Shown here: positions 11,461-23,300 of the stretch, in pieces
Position numbering within the stretch: the first letter of the stretch is position 1
Layout of the letters: each line of letters starts with the position of its first letter
Source of the DNA: Symsagittifera roscoffensis
Taxonomy: Eukaryota; Xenacoelomorpha; Acoela; Convolutidae
DNA length: 64,000 nucleotides
Assembly (NCBI RefSeq): GCF_963678635.1
Contig: NC_087063.1
Coordinates: 19,613,220-19,677,219 of the forward strand
Direction: 5' to 3'
Program-made: the position numbers and the translations under genes
Notes under the pieces: model-generated
What the model saw: the letters and a program-made list of their open reading frames with translations, nothing else
What the model was told of the DNA's origin: nothing
The model's database searches: none

Positions 11461-11781
11461 CTACCTTTCCAGTATGTTTATTCGGTTGTTATTGTAATAC
11501 AAAAATTCATCTTTTGAAGGCTGTAGCTGAATATTCGCTTTACCTAATGTTGTTTTTAAGTCCGTTATGCTGAAAATCGTCACTGGGAATCCGCTATCTA
11601 TCCACAACCACATCTTCTTTCCTGAGACCTCAGCCTGGACTCGGACCCCAGGGATCTTCAGTTCAGTTTCATTCTTCTTCCTTTTTATTGACATTACCAT
11701 ATAATCGTCCGATCCTGACGTCATAGATTCATTTTCCCCGCTTCCCTGCTGGTTCACCCACGACACTGGATCTTCTACCAA
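11461..11781 (-). pseudogene. Gypsy aspartic protease (copy B)
   Basis: Translation identical to 6275-6595, with the WIDSG catalytic triplet. Confidence 0.8.
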
Positions 11782-11785
11782 ATCA

Positions 11786-12780
11786 TTAACATTCTGCGTG
11801 CTCTGATGGTGCTCATTTTCATCTCTGACTAAACCGACTCATCCTCGTCCTCTCCATTGGTTAGTACCCCTCCTAATTCCTAGGCATGTTCGTTCAAAGT
11901 GTCCCAGTTTTCGGCACGAGTTGCATGTTGCTCCCTTTGCAGGACAGTTTACTATGTGGTCAAGGGTAAAATTTGGTGCGTCGCAATTATAACACCTACG
12001 GTTATTGCCGCTTCCCCCACTACTTGATCCTTGGGTGTATCCGCCACGTCCCCCGCGTCCTCGACCTCGGAAAAATTCTTGTCCCCTTCTTATATTATTG
12101 ACCGGTTCCTGTTTTTTAGAAATCGCCGGCGCTGTTGAAGCTGGTTTTCCAGTATATGATTTGTATGCGCGCTCACCACGTTCATACGATAATGCGATCC
12201 TGTAGACTTCCGCTGGTAACTTTGTTGATCGCGATAATTATCGTTGGCAATCCATCTGGCAAATCCATAATTCTCGTTGGCAATCCAAAATCACATCTGC
12301 CTGCTAGGGCGCTTACTTCCGCGTGGAGTTTCTCGAACGTTTCATTCTCACGTTGTTTTCGTCCGTAGAAAAGCCCCTTTCATGAGTTACATTCCGCTCA
12401 CGTTGAAAAACATCTTGCATCTCGTCAAGGACCCGTGGGTAACGTACCGTTTTAACATTAACCGCCGGTTTTTTGTGCTTTGAATATCCTTTGCGCCTCG
12501 TCTCCAATACAAAGGTATACATTAGACTTTAACTTCTTTTCCGAATCGAGACGGTTTGTTCCATTGACCTCCTCAGGCAACGCTGTGATAGCCGCCGCAT
12601 TTAAAGTACTCGCAAAATAGAAATCATCGGGATCAATGTCGTATTTTGCTATCATCCCCCAGTGAAATTTAACTATCCACTCCTCCCAGTAAACTGGAGG
12701 TTCCGGTGTTCGTGCATCCCAAAATGGTATTATATTAAGTGGATTTTTACCCCGCCTTTTTTCTCTGCTGACTGCGCCAT
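11786..12780 (-). pseudogene. Gypsy gag remnant and primer-binding site (copy B)
   Basis: Duplicate of 6600-7594: zinc-knuckle remnant near 11876-12000, gag start region 12458-12725, and the TGGCGCAGTCAGCAGAG primer-site word near 12763-12779. Confidence 0.75.
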
Positions 12781-12795
12781 GTTGAAGTTCGTAAA

Positions 12796-13023
12796 TGTAT
12801 AATGTCGTAAAAAGGTTTGTTTGTTAAGTTTAATTGTAGGCAACTGTTAGGCATCCAATCGAAATCTTACTGCACTGTCTTATTTCAGATCACATCGGAC
12901 ATTAGAGATCGCAAGGTCACGACAGCAGGAGCAAATTTATAGCACTTACATAAACTCAGAACTGGTTCCTATCTCAAACAAATTGAAAGCACTTACATAA
13001 ACTCAAAACTGGTCCCTATCTCA
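12796..13023 (-). repeat. 5' LTR of gypsy copy B
   Basis: Same sequence as 7610-7837, offset 5,186 bp. TG...CA ends on the minus strand. Confidence 0.85.
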
Positions 13024-13980
13024 ACGGACTAAACAAGATTGTTTCTTTTAGTTTTTTAGAATTTTTTATTTGTCGATTCTACGCTTTTTCCGGTGTTCCC
13101 TGTTCTGGATATGAGTTAGGTTCGTTTTCTTTTACGGTGTTTGACGTTCCATTTTGTAGATTTGATTGTTTGTTCTTTCGAAGTTTTTTTGGTTGTTTTC
13201 CCTAAGACGCTTTTTCTTCCTCATGCGTTTTTGGAAATTGGCTTTCCGGTATTTACTCTCCCTTTTGGTGATTCTTAGCGGCATTCCTGTTTCAAAGTTT
13301 CTGTTTGACATCACCCCTTGCTTTTACTTTTTTTACGCAGAGTAAACGAAAATGTTGATGGTGTGTTTGGCTCAACATTTTTGAACTTCTGAACATTTTT
13401 GGACGTCTGAATGTTTCTTTTATTGCTTTGCGGTACAAATTTGGGTTGCTTTCGCTCTATTCTTGCACATAAGGCATAATCCACTTGTTTTTTTTCTAAT
13501 TGGCTATTTTGCTTAGATTGTGGCAATCTCGGTTTTCAAGGTTTGCTATAAATACCCGAGTGGCGGCAACTACAAGATCCTCATCGTCCGCTGCAGGGAT
13601 TAATATTTCGGTAATAAGCTGCCTCGATAGATTGTCTGTTATCCCCAATTGACTAGTTAAATGGTAGCATTCTATGTATCCACCGAATTAATATTTTTTA
13701 AATCTAGATATTTTCTTTAAAAAGCTGCTCAAAGCTTGATGGTCGGTAGTGATCAGAAGTGCTGAAGATTTTTTCTGGCTGCTGAATTTTTTCAATTTTT
13801 TCTTCACTTTTTCTCTTTTTCTTGTAAGTGTATCGGATTTAAAACCTGGTTGTCTATCGCTTTGAAATCTTTAGTTGTGTCTAATTCAACGGTGTATCTT
13901 TCCAACGGTGTAACAGATTCAAAGTTAGCAGTTACTGTTGCTTCATTTTTTCCCGTCGTTTCTCTTGTACCAGTAATAAG
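13024..13980 (-). pseudogene. Older gypsy RNase H remnant (second copy plus unique upstream part)
   Basis: 13024-13872 repeats 7838-8687. Upstream of 13872 the minus-strand frame continues uninterrupted from unique sequence (TPLERYTVELDTTKDFKAI), like the beginning of a gypsy RNase H. This shows the older element originally extended rightward and that the left copy is the truncated one. It ends at the LTR-like repeat starting at 13984. Confidence 0.6.
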
Positions 13981-13983
13981 AAG

Positions 13984-14173
13984 TGTTCAAATACCACTGG
14001 TATACTAAAGACTAGCTAAAATAATTTTATAAGAACAAAATGGAAGATTTTGAATTAAAACTGTCCTTTCTAAATAGGAATAGATAAGTGCCGCAAAGTC
14101 AAATAGACACAAACTGACAGGTATCTAAATAAAAATTAAAAGTCAAATTAAGCGAGATTAAGCACAAATCACA
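13984..14173 (-). repeat. Probable 3' LTR of element C
   Basis: Aligns with 17102-17294 at roughly 70 percent by eye. Begins TGTTCAAATACC and ends near AAATCACA, so TG...CA ends are plausible. Edges are uncertain because of divergence. Confidence 0.55.
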
Positions 14174-14639
14174 ACGTTCCCAAAGGAAAGAAAAAATCTA
14201 TATCGGAATAATTGAAAAAAAACCGAATCACAAACATACTCCATTCTCCCTTTACCTAACGGCATCGAAGTTGGTAACAAAAACTAAGCAACTTACAACA
14301 AAACCATGGAATTTACTGTAGGAGATATAAAAAAAAGTACTCAGAGATGTTATGGATCAGAATATACAGGCTACCTACAGTTCATTACAGATATTTAGAG
14401 TGAGATAAAAACTAAATAAATGCACATTCGGGAATATGTAAATATAGACGAAACATAACATTGATTGTAACTAATTAGCTTATCTGCAAATTGTAATAAC
14501 AACGCTACCTTGCCCAATGGTTGGCGTTTCACAATCTGGTCACAAATGAAAGTCACAAATGTAGATACCATTAAAAGCAAGTACATCTAAAATCAGCGTA
14601 AAGGTTTTGTCTTTTTAAAAAGTTGGTCTGCCTCATTTG

Positions 14640-14965
14640 GTCTGCCTGACTTCTTCTCTCTACGTCAATAATCGAGGATATGCCGTTGTCCCATCCCTAT
14701 CGTTAATCTGGGCTCCAGTAGTAGGTGAGCCTGCCATGACTAATTGAGTTCCAACAATGATGGAGTTATTGTAGAGCATTGCGTTGACTCGGCAAGCAGA
14801 GTTGGGTTGGGCTGAAATTCTCCTAGAGGGGTTAAAAGCGCTGATTGAGAGTCAAATCAATGTGGAAGGATTTCTGTCTAATTTTTCTCGGAGATTTTGA
14901 TCGAGAGTGATTGAAGTTGGGAACTCAGTTCCCTCCACCAAGTTTCCTATCGCCACTGAGGACAC
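14640..14965 (-). other. Unassigned open stretch inside element C
   Basis: On the minus strand about 100 codons can be read with a single TGA (NLVEGTEFPTSITLDQNLRE, then, after the TGA, RVNAMLYNNSIIVGTQLVMA). It does not look like reverse transcriptase, although it follows the RT remnant. No family is recognised. It may be a frame-shifted pol segment or foreign sequence. Confidence 0.3.
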
Positions 14966-15700
14966 TTTATCTATGAACCTCTTCTCTCCACAAAACTTAG
15001 GAGGGCCAGGGTTTCTTTTGGGTCTGGTGTAGCTGGTTGAGAATATGGTTGGAAAAGGTTATACCGTCTTTTCTGGAGAGCAACCACAACGATAAAGTTA
15101 AACTGCTTGCTCGTATTATCGCATAGTTTTAGTTGACTACAGGCGTTTCTCAGATCAAGAAGACTGAACCAATTTTTTCCTGACTTTTTATTTAAGAGCT
15201 GTAAATCGATGTTATCGATACTTTTGTGAACATATGGCGTTTGGTGGTTGTCTTATAAATGGCTGATCGCTTAGCATTTTAGAGTCATGAGCATGTTTTA
15301 TTGTAGCTTCTTTCTTGTTTGTGATAACTATAGGGCTTACAAAGCAGTCTTCGTCGCATGAATCTAATTTGACGTCGTGTCCTCCTTTCTCTTCTCCATT
15401 CTTTTCAATTCAGTGTTTACGCTCTCCAGTAAATAGAGTTGTAATCTGGTACCCTTGATGTCAAGGTGTGATTTTTTTTATCGACGGGAGTTTCCCTATT
15501 CTGCCTAAAAGTCTTTGAATTGTTTGAACAGGTTGGAAGTTGAGTTCGAATGAAACTTGGCTTACATTAAACTGGAAGCAAAACGTTGCTGGCTGAAAGG
15601 AGACATTTTTTGAGCAATTTCGATTCCTTATGTTGTTTCTCGGGTGTCCTGACGTAAAAAAGAAATGGTGTTTCACTTTAATTTTATCCATTGGATAGTA
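14965..15700 (-). pseudogene. Degenerate gypsy-like reverse transcriptase of element C
   Basis: Near 15300-15370 the minus strand reads CFVSPIVITNKKEATIKHAH, clearly related to the YFVSPIVITVKKDGSIKLA block of gypsy copy A. Further on, in shifted frames, KYxMPNIDDL-like and W/F-x-x-LDLRNA-like words can be read around 15120-15215. Several stops and frame changes occur. The short frame at 15461-15691 lies just upstream. Confidence 0.65.
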
Positions 15701-16878
15701 TTATAATCATAATCTTAGCAATTATGTTTATCGCTTTGTTGGCGAAGTCGCAAAAGAGTGCCAGATCTTTCTTTTCGACGGGTAAAATCTTTAACTGTGG
15801 ATCTCTTAGTTTTAACTTCTGCAGAAAATTCTGTTTTAAAAACTGATCGGAGAAGCCTAATCCACAGAATTTTCGTATTTACAAACCATTGTCACCGTTT
15901 CCGATTTTTACAAGTTTTTTCGTCTCTGGAACGTTGTCATCGTAGATCGTTTCTATTTTGAGTACAGAATAGTCATCATTGTCGCTGATTCCCTTTTCTG
16001 AGGAAAGATTTATCACGCCACAAAAATTTTTCTTGATTTGATTGTGGTTCCGATGGGAAAAACTGACAATTCTGAGTATTTTCTTTTTCGTCTACACTGA
16101 TTTTAACCTGTTTTCTCGCTTTTGATTTACATAATCGTCCAAATAGGCCTTTGTATTTTCAGATATTATATGTTTTTTGCTTTGCCAGAGAACATTCAAA
16201 TGACTTTTGGTTAACACATTTTAACATTTCATGCACGAATTTGATTTTTCTATGTTTAGGCTCGCTTCTATTTTCATAGGTTTAAAATTTTTGTAAACCT
16301 TGGCGTTGTTGTTGTTTTTCTGTTAGTTCTCGTCATATTGGTTAATTGAGATGATTGAAAAAAAGATTTTCATCGATAATTGCTTAATTTAATACATCCA
16401 AGGGTTTCAACGTTTCCGAAACAAATTGCCGTTGGAGATCGCAGCTGCTCTTTCTAGAGATGAATACTTCTCTTATCCATTCTTTTTCTGCGGTTATTTC
16501 AATTTCGCACATTCTTGCTTAATCCGATAATGCGCCCCAATTTTGTTCATAGGATTCTCTGATTTTTTTGTTTTTGACTCATTAACTTGTTACATTCGCT
16601 GTGAAGTTAACTGTGATTTCTTGTGATGTTCGCTGGTTTCACAAATGCGGATTCCAAAGTAACTGAAAATTCCTCAAAAGTGACCAAAAAAATTTTCGAC
16701 CTGGGGTGTTTTTGTGAGAATACTCTTTTTCCTTTTGATCCTACGGCCAAGTATAGAATTGATCCAAGTTTTTTTCCTGCTTCGTTGCTTCTGATGCTAC
16801 TGACTTTTTGTTTTCCCTTCGCAATTTTTTAGTGTTCTGGGCTCTCGTAAACGTGGTGCATCACTGGTCTCTCTGGTT

Positions 16879-17082
16879 TTACTTGTTTCTGGTCTCTCTG
16901 GTTTTACTCTGATATTCACATTCTGAATCCTGGGCGCCTTCTAGAATTGGGATTTCAGACTCTGACTCCATTGGACGTTTCAAATTGTCGATGTTTTTGT
17001 TCTCCTTGGCAATAATTGCCAGTTGGAACTGGTCAATCCAATTTGTCCAATGGGTGGGGATTCTACTGTGAGGCTTGGCCAA
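16879..17082 (-). pseudogene. Gag N-terminal remnant of element C
   Basis: A 67-codon frame containing HWTNWIDQFQLAIIAKENKN, which matches the start of many gypsy gag proteins (two Trp separated by two residues, then F-x-x-A). It begins about 20 bp inside the right LTR-like repeat, the expected place for gag on this strand. It continues into Ser/Glu-rich sequence and is broken downstream (16400-16870). Confidence 0.6.
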
Positions 17083-17101
17083 AAGGCAGAAACAGAGAAG
17101 T

Positions 17102-17294
17102 TGTCAGATACCACTAGTATAGTCAAGACTAACTATATTAATGTTAAAAGAAAGGTATCGAATTTAAACGGTTTTTCCTAAGTAGAAACAGAAAAGGGCC
17201 GCGAAGTCCCGAAGACTTCGATTAGACACACACTAACAGGCATCCGATTAAGAATAAAATGTAAAGTTAAGAGAGATAAGCTAGGTCAAATGCA
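17102..17294 (-). repeat. Probable 5' LTR of element C
   Basis: Partner of 13984-14173. Begins TGTCAGATACCACTAG and ends near AAATGCA. It contains a short extra palindrome, GTCCCGAAGACTTCG, absent from the partner. Confidence 0.55.
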
Positions 17295-17862
17295 AGCACC
17301 AGGTTTATTCCTGATTGTAGATTTATAATTCGACTGATGATGTTAGGTTTTTTTCATAAAAGGCGCTTGACTTATGGTTTAAAAGATTTGGTTTGGATTG
17401 TATGTTTTCTCAATGGTTAAATCAATTGCCGATTGAAACTTGAAATCCTTTCTACTTTCTGCCTTTTGTTTTCCCTTTTCGTTTTATGTTCCGTGTTTCT
17501 TTACTCTGTTTTTTTTCTGTGCGTTTGTCACTGTCTCAATTGTTGATTCATCTCGTATATTGGTCAAGTAGATACGTCGGTGCCGATAAGTCAAGTAGAT
17601 ACGTCTTAACCCTTCTCTGATTTGGAATCAAGGCCACTTCAAAGATTAACGCCCAATTTTACTAGGTAGCTAATTTTTTTCATGCGGGTTTCTGTACTCG
17701 TGATTATGATAAATAACACGGCCGTAAACGCTCGTACCTTTACAGAAGACAGTTTGAGTCCATTGCTGGCAGGAAGAAGCGTTGACAAGAACTCTTCAAT
17801 TAGGCAATTCCATAAGTGATTTGACAGCTGTTGGGCGAACATTCATCTTAAAAAGAAGTGGT
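17295..17862. other. No gene recognised
   Basis: AT-rich sequence with no supported coding region. A short direct repeat, TCAAGTAGATACGTC, occurs twice near 17563 and 17590. It may be the distal part of the BEL/Pao element that follows. Confidence 0.4.
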
Positions 17863-18478
17863 TCAGCATGAGGGCTTCAATATTGTTGGGAGACGAAAAA
17901 ACTGAGGTGATCGGTGTGGCGTCAGTTGAATCTTGCTTAGTACTGTGTTGACGGTGTCGTCAGTCAGAGTCTTGCTACCAATGATAGCATACATTGTGTT
18001 TTTCAGTCTTCGGATGAGGCGTTCCCATACGCCTTCGAAGTGAGGAGCATGTGCTGAGTTGAAGTTCCAAAAACGCATGAATAACTGTGGAGACGATGGT
18101 TTCGGAGAGCTCTTTTTCGGCAGCTGTAAAAAATTGTACTGTTATCGGAAAAAACTTTAGAAGGTGTTCTTCGTCTAGCAAGGAAACGGCGGAGCGCATT
18201 GAGGTGCACACACTGATATGCACAAACAATGCGAGGTGCACGGCACGTGTAGTCAGGCAGGGCAGAATGAATTCATATTGTTTGATGTAAGCGTTGGCTG
18301 TCTTAGCGGCAAAAAGTCCAATAATATCCAGTCCGGTCTTTTGAAAGGGGAAGTGTTTCTCAAAAAGGAAAGCCGGTGTTTTCAGTAGGCAAGGTGCTAA
18401 AAAACATCCTATTGAGGATTTTACTCTCATTTCCTGAGAGCAAAATTTTTCCTGAGAGCATTTCCTTCCATATCCCAA
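17863..18478 (-). pseudogene. BEL/Pao retrotransposon integrase remnant
   Basis: Three overlapping minus-strand frames together show a BEL/Pao integrase. The frame at 17975-18478 has PFQKTGLDIIGLF and YEFILPCLTTRAVHLAL, the first with the catalytic Asp. The frame at 18003-18209 continues with LNALRRFLARRRTPSKVFSD, the second catalytic Asp region. The frame at 17863-18078 has APHFEGVWERLIRRLKNTMY, the Glu-containing block and its typical sequel. Order is right but the frame changes at least twice, so the gene is dead. No LTRs are identified. Confidence 0.85.
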
Positions 18479-18535
18479 TTAATAATATATTTCCTGATAG
18501 CATTTCCTTCCATATCCCAATTAAGGTTATTGCAA
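18428..18535. repeat. Short tandem duplication
   Basis: The words TTTCCTGAGAGCATTTCC and CATATCCCAATTAA recur at about 18447-18482 and 18490-18525 (TTTCCTGATAGCATTTCC), giving a ~45-bp tandem duplication next to the BEL/Pao remnant. A third partial copy (CCTGAGAGCA) precedes it. Confidence 0.6.
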
Positions 18536-18620
18536 AATTGTTGAGCAACGTTATTGCAAAAAAACGTTATCGCAAAATATTGTTCGTCGGGTACCCAACA
18601 AAAAGATACTTTGTCTAGAT

Positions 18621-19741
18621 GCGACAAATGAAGATGAAAAAATATCATTTGCTATGAAAATCATGAAAAAACTGCTGAATATGGCTGTCAGTCAAGTCCA
18701 TTTCAGAAGCAAGAGATTCGCAACCCATGTAAATGGTCAAATAAGACGAATTAAAGATGCGCAATTCTTGTTGATTTTCCACTAGGGGGAACCACAGACA
18801 TGAATCTGTAAAAGAGTGTCCGAAATCACCAATGCGCAGAGATTACTCAAGAATCCGAAGTTGAAATCTTGTACGCCCTCTTCAAAAACCATGTTTTCCA
18901 GTGAACTTAAATTGAAAATGATGCACTGATAAGAAGTTACTGGGAGCGAATCCATCCATATGGGCCGAACTGCTCCGTATCTCAATACAAGGATTGAGGA
19001 AGATTTTGAAAGGATTTCATAAGCGACCAACATATAGGCCATTGCCTATGAGAATTGAAAGGGTTCAATTGAGAAAAAAATGTCCATAACTTCGAATGAA
19101 TTACATGTGTGACTGTTCATACGCGCTTCTGAAATTTATTTGCATAATGATAAACTTTTTACAATGGTAATTTGAACGTTTTTGCAAGTTGTGTGCATAA
19201 TTTGAATTAGTTTTTTTCGAATAATATGCACAAAATGATCAATTTTTTTTTGAGAAACGACAACCACGTGTAAATGTCACATGGAATATTTTCGATTTAA
19301 GAATTTTTACCACAATAACTCCAATGAAAAGTCAGTAATCAACAATCAGATATTTCTTAAAAATATCTGAATGTTTGTAGTTTTTCGTTGTTTATAGTAC
19401 TTTTACTAAGTTTTTTTTAATTTCGGTTTTTTTCTTTTTATATTTATTATGTCAGTGATCTTTAATTTAGCCATGGTCGTACTTGGCTACAATTTTGGCG
19501 ATCTTTTCTGTCTACTGAACTATTCGCGTGTGTTGTTTTTAAGCATTTTCCTCAAAACATAAAAAGTCTCCGTTGTGAGTGGCTTAGGGGTGCTATTCGT
19601 TTCACAATGAAATCTAGGAATGCCGTAATACATTTCTCATTTTTTTCCGGAGTAGTTGCAAATATGGGTGCTGATTTTTAGCTGCCTTGCAGACTGCCTC
19701 AAGATTGCCGCTCTTAGATCTAACTAAGTAAATCACATATC
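18621..19741. other. AT-rich region, no gene recognised
   Basis: About 1.1 kb of AT-rich sequence. The only sizeable frame (minus, 18782-19042, 86 codons) resembles no family I know and is probably chance or a decayed piece of a retroelement. Confidence 0.4.
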
Positions 19742-19985
19742 TTAAAAAAGTTGAACACCAGTCTCGAACAAAACCGTTTCTTGTTGTTTCCAGCATGACA
19801 AGCAATTCCAGACTGCTTCAGCTATGTTTACTAGTTTTTTTTTGAATTCGGAATTGTTACAACAACTCACGTGGTACCAGTTTAAGAAGACTTTGCATTC
19901 TACTTCATTATTTTGATATGTTATTTCTTTTGGCATCCATGGCAGACTTCATTATGAGATTTTCTTAGAAATTTAAATTTTGGTA
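19742..19985 (-). pseudogene. PHD-finger-like fragment, probably from a retroelement ORF1
   Basis: The minus strand reads CHGC near 19940-19950, then in a shifted frame (19742-19936) WYHVSC and later WNCLSC. The spacing C-x2-C, W-x-H-x2-C, W-x-C-x2-C matches the second part of a PHD finger. PHD fingers are common in ORF1 proteins of CR1-like LINEs and in some other retroelements; no host-gene context is visible. The fragment is frameshifted. Confidence 0.4.
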
Positions 19986-20317
19986 ATTCTTTTATTCACG
20001 CAGATTCATATTATTTGAGCCTTAAATTGGCTAGAGTTTCTTGAAAGGAGGCACTCGTTGCTGGAATATCTTTTTGTAGTTACCATGAACTGTTGCTTTT
20101 TTTTCAAAAAAAAACTTGCTCCCAACCATTTTTTTCCATATTTTTGCAAGACAATTCAGGAGATTTGGTTTGCTGAATTAGCCTCCTCATCGCTATGTCA
20201 TTAGTTTTCTTGCAAAAGACTTGAGTGAAAATTTTCTCGTACACCAATGGAAGTTAATAACTTGCCAGAGTCGAGTTCCGTATTGTCCAAGACCTCCCGA
20301 ACCATATGACTATTTTT

Positions 20318-23300
20318 TTCTGCGTGTGCCCTGTCAATTGTCTTTAAGTTTTTTGCTAATATTTTGTTCAGATGATGATACAAGCTACACGGCAATAAAA
20401 AAACAGCATAAATAAAATTTTAAATTGAAATTGCATTAAATTCTGACAATATTAGTGTTAAAATACAGCGCGCTCTCAATATCTTATCTTTCACATATAT
20501 TTTTTGTATAAATGTGCCAGTCGATCATATTTGGAATTTTTGACCTTGAATTAGAAGTTTAATCTCGATTTTGGGGACAAAATTTTTTTTTTAAATTTCG
20601 AATGTCGCCTGTCATGCTCAAGGTTCTCGCGACAACTGAAATTGCAAACAAAATGACCCAGAAGATTCGAGTTAAAGTCGCGGGAAAGTCGCTTGAAAAA
20701 CACGATAATTAAACTGCTATTCGCAAGTTTACCGGAATAATTCGACACGAGTAGGGCTGATTTCAGGAAGAGAAATAAAGAAGAACGATTGACTGGACCA
20801 GAGTGACACTTGAGTGGGAAGGTGGACAGCTGAAGCTGCTTAATGGTCAAAATAGAAACACTTCTTCTGGAGTTAAAACTGACTTATTCAAAATTTCTCG
20901 AGTTAAAGTTAATTACTTTAAATCAATTCTAGAGTTGCATAGCGATTATTATTTACCTAATTCTAGAAGTCGAGTCATCATGTGAAAACCTAATTTAAAT
21001 TTCTTGAGTGCATTTCATTAAATTATGTTGAGTTAAGGTGAGTTTTTAGGTTGATCCATCTGAAATGGATCAAAGTTCCGCTGTCCAAAAAAAACTAACG
21101 CTAGACTTAAAATTCCGACGCTGTTTTTATGGCGTTCGCATGTGTGTTTAGGTTTTTAGAGACCTGGCCATGGGGGCGTTCTTATTTCTAGAGTGGGGGG
21201 GGGGGGTTATTTTGGTAGTAGCCTTTAAGCTGTAACACGGTTTTTAGTCCCATGTCGCAAGTGAACCGAACTGACCCCGAAATCCTGAGGTAGAAAAACA
21301 CAAGAGACAGCGTCCCTGACTCTTGACCCAGTGGTTAAAGGGCCTATCTTTTTGAGCCAGTGGTTATAGGGCCTATCTTTCTTTTCTGCGTGTGCCCTGT
21401 CAATTGTCTTTAAGTTTTTTGCTAATATTTTGTTCAGATGATGATACAAGCTACACGGCAATAAAAAAACAGCATAAATAAAATTTTAAATTGAAATTGC
21501 ATTAAATTCTGACAATATTAGTGTTAAAATACAGCGCGCTCTCAATATCTTATCTTTCACATATATTTTTTGTATAAATGTGCCAGTCGATCATATTTGG
21601 AATTTTTGACCTTGAATTAGAAGTTTAATCTCGATTTTGGGGACAAAAATTTTTTTTATATTTCGAATGTCGCCTGTCATGCTCAAGGTTCTCGCGACAA
21701 CTGAAATTGCAAACAAAATGACCCAGAAGATTCGAGTTAAAGTCGCGGGAAAGTCGCTTGAAAAACACGATAATTAAACTGCTATTCGCAAGTTTACCGG
21801 AATAATTCGACACGAGTAGGGCTGATTTCAGGAAGAGAAATAAAGAAGAACGATTGACTGGACCAGAGTGACACTTGAGTGGGAAGGTGGACAGCTGAAG
21901 CTGCTTAATGGTCAAAATAGAAACACTTCTTCTGGAGTTAAAACTGACTTAATCAAAATTTCTCGAGTTAAAGTTAATTACTTTAAATCAATTCTAGAGT
22001 TGCATAGCGATTATTATTTACCTAATTCTAGAAGTCGAGTCATCATGTGAAAACCTAATTCAAATTTCTTGAGTGCATTTCATTGAATTATGTTGAGTTA
22101 AGGCCAGTTTTTAGGTTGATCCATCTGAAATGGATCAAAGTTCCACTGTCCAAAAAAAACTAACGCTAGACTTAATATTCCGACGCTGTTTTTATGGCGT
22201 TCGCGTGTGTGTTTAGGTTTTTAGAGACCTGGCCATGGGGGCGTTCTTATTTCTAGAGTGGGGGGGTTATTTTGGTAGTAGCCTTTAAGCTGTAACACGG
22301 TTTTTAGTCCCATGTCGCAAGTGAACCGAATTGACCCCGACCACCTGAGGTAGAAAAACACAAGAGACAGCGTCCCTGACTCTTGAGCCAGTGGTTAAAG
22401 GGCCTATCTTTTTGAGCCAGTGGTTATAGGGCCTATCTTTCTTTTCTGCGTGTGTCCTGTCAATTGTCTTTAAGTATTTTGCTAATGTTTTGTTCAGATG
22501 ATGATACAAGCTACACGGCAATAAAAATACAGCATAAATGAAACTTTAAATTGAAATTGCATTAAATTCTGAAATTGTTAGTGTTAAAATACAGCGCGTT
22601 CTCAATATCTAATCTTTCACAAATATTTTTTTTGTATATATGTGCCGGTCGATCATATTTGGAATTTTGACCTTGAATTAGAAGTTTAATCTCGATTTTG
22701 GGGACAATAGTAATTTTTTAAAATTTCGAATGGCGCCGGTCATGCTCAAGGTTCTCGCGATAACTGAAAATGCAAATAAAATGAGGCAGAATATTCGAGT
22801 TAAAGTCGTGGGAAAGTCGCTTGAAAAATACGATAATTAAACTGCTATTCGCAATTTTACCGGAATAATTCGACACGAGTAGGGCTGTCTTGTTCCTGAG
22901 AGAAAATCAAGAGTTCAGGAAGAGAAATAAAGAAGAACGATTGACTGGACCAGAGTGACACTTGAGTGGGAATGTGGACAGCTGAAGCTGCCCAATGGTC
23001 AAAATAGTAACACTTCTTCTGGAGTTAAAACTGACTTATTCAAAATTTCTCGAGTTAAAGTTAATTACTTTAAATCAATTCTAGAGTTGCATAGCAATTA
23101 TTATTTACCTAATTCTAGAAGTCGAATCATTATGTGAATACCTAATTTAAATTTCTTGAGTGCATTTTATTGAATTATGTTGTTTAAGGCGAGTTTTTAG
23201 GTTGATCCATCTGAAATGGATCAAAGTTCCACTGTCCAAAAAAAAACTAACGGTAGACTTAAAATTACGACGCTGTTTTTATGGCGTTCGCGTGTATGTT

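Larger units (their letters stand above)
8688..13023 (-). mobile_element. Gypsy copy B (duplicate of copy A, lacking 3' end)
   Basis: This is the part of the duplicated unit that belongs to the gypsy element: 5' LTR 12796-13023, gag remnant, protease, RT, RNase H and the N-terminal half of integrase. It stops abruptly at 8688 inside the integrase core, so the distal integrase, pol tail and 3' LTR are missing. It carries the same inactivating lesions as copy A. Confidence 0.9.
3502..13872. repeat. Tandem duplication of a 5,186-bp unit
   Basis: 3502-8687 and 8688-13872 are the same sequence with a constant offset of 5,186 bp. I noticed only three single-base differences (3559/8745, 3917/9103, 5700/10886); there may be a few more. 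The unit spans part of gypsy copy A's pol, its protease, gag and 5' LTR, plus the older RNase H remnant. The junction near 8687 joins the older element directly to the middle of the integrase, with only a short A-run shared. Recent segmental duplication is the simplest reading; an assembly artefact is possible. Confidence 0.92.
13984..17294 (-). mobile_element. Old gypsy-like element C, internally decayed
   Basis: Two diverged ~190-bp repeats (13984-14173 and 17102-17294) flank an internal region with minus-strand traces of gag just inside the right repeat and reverse transcriptase further on. Both repeats share TACCACT-GTATA near one end, a GCCGCRAAGTC word and AGACACA-ACT-ACAGG-ATC. Order and strand fit an LTR element reading right to left. 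At ~3.3 kb it is too short for a full gag-pol, so it is internally deleted. Confidence 0.6.
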
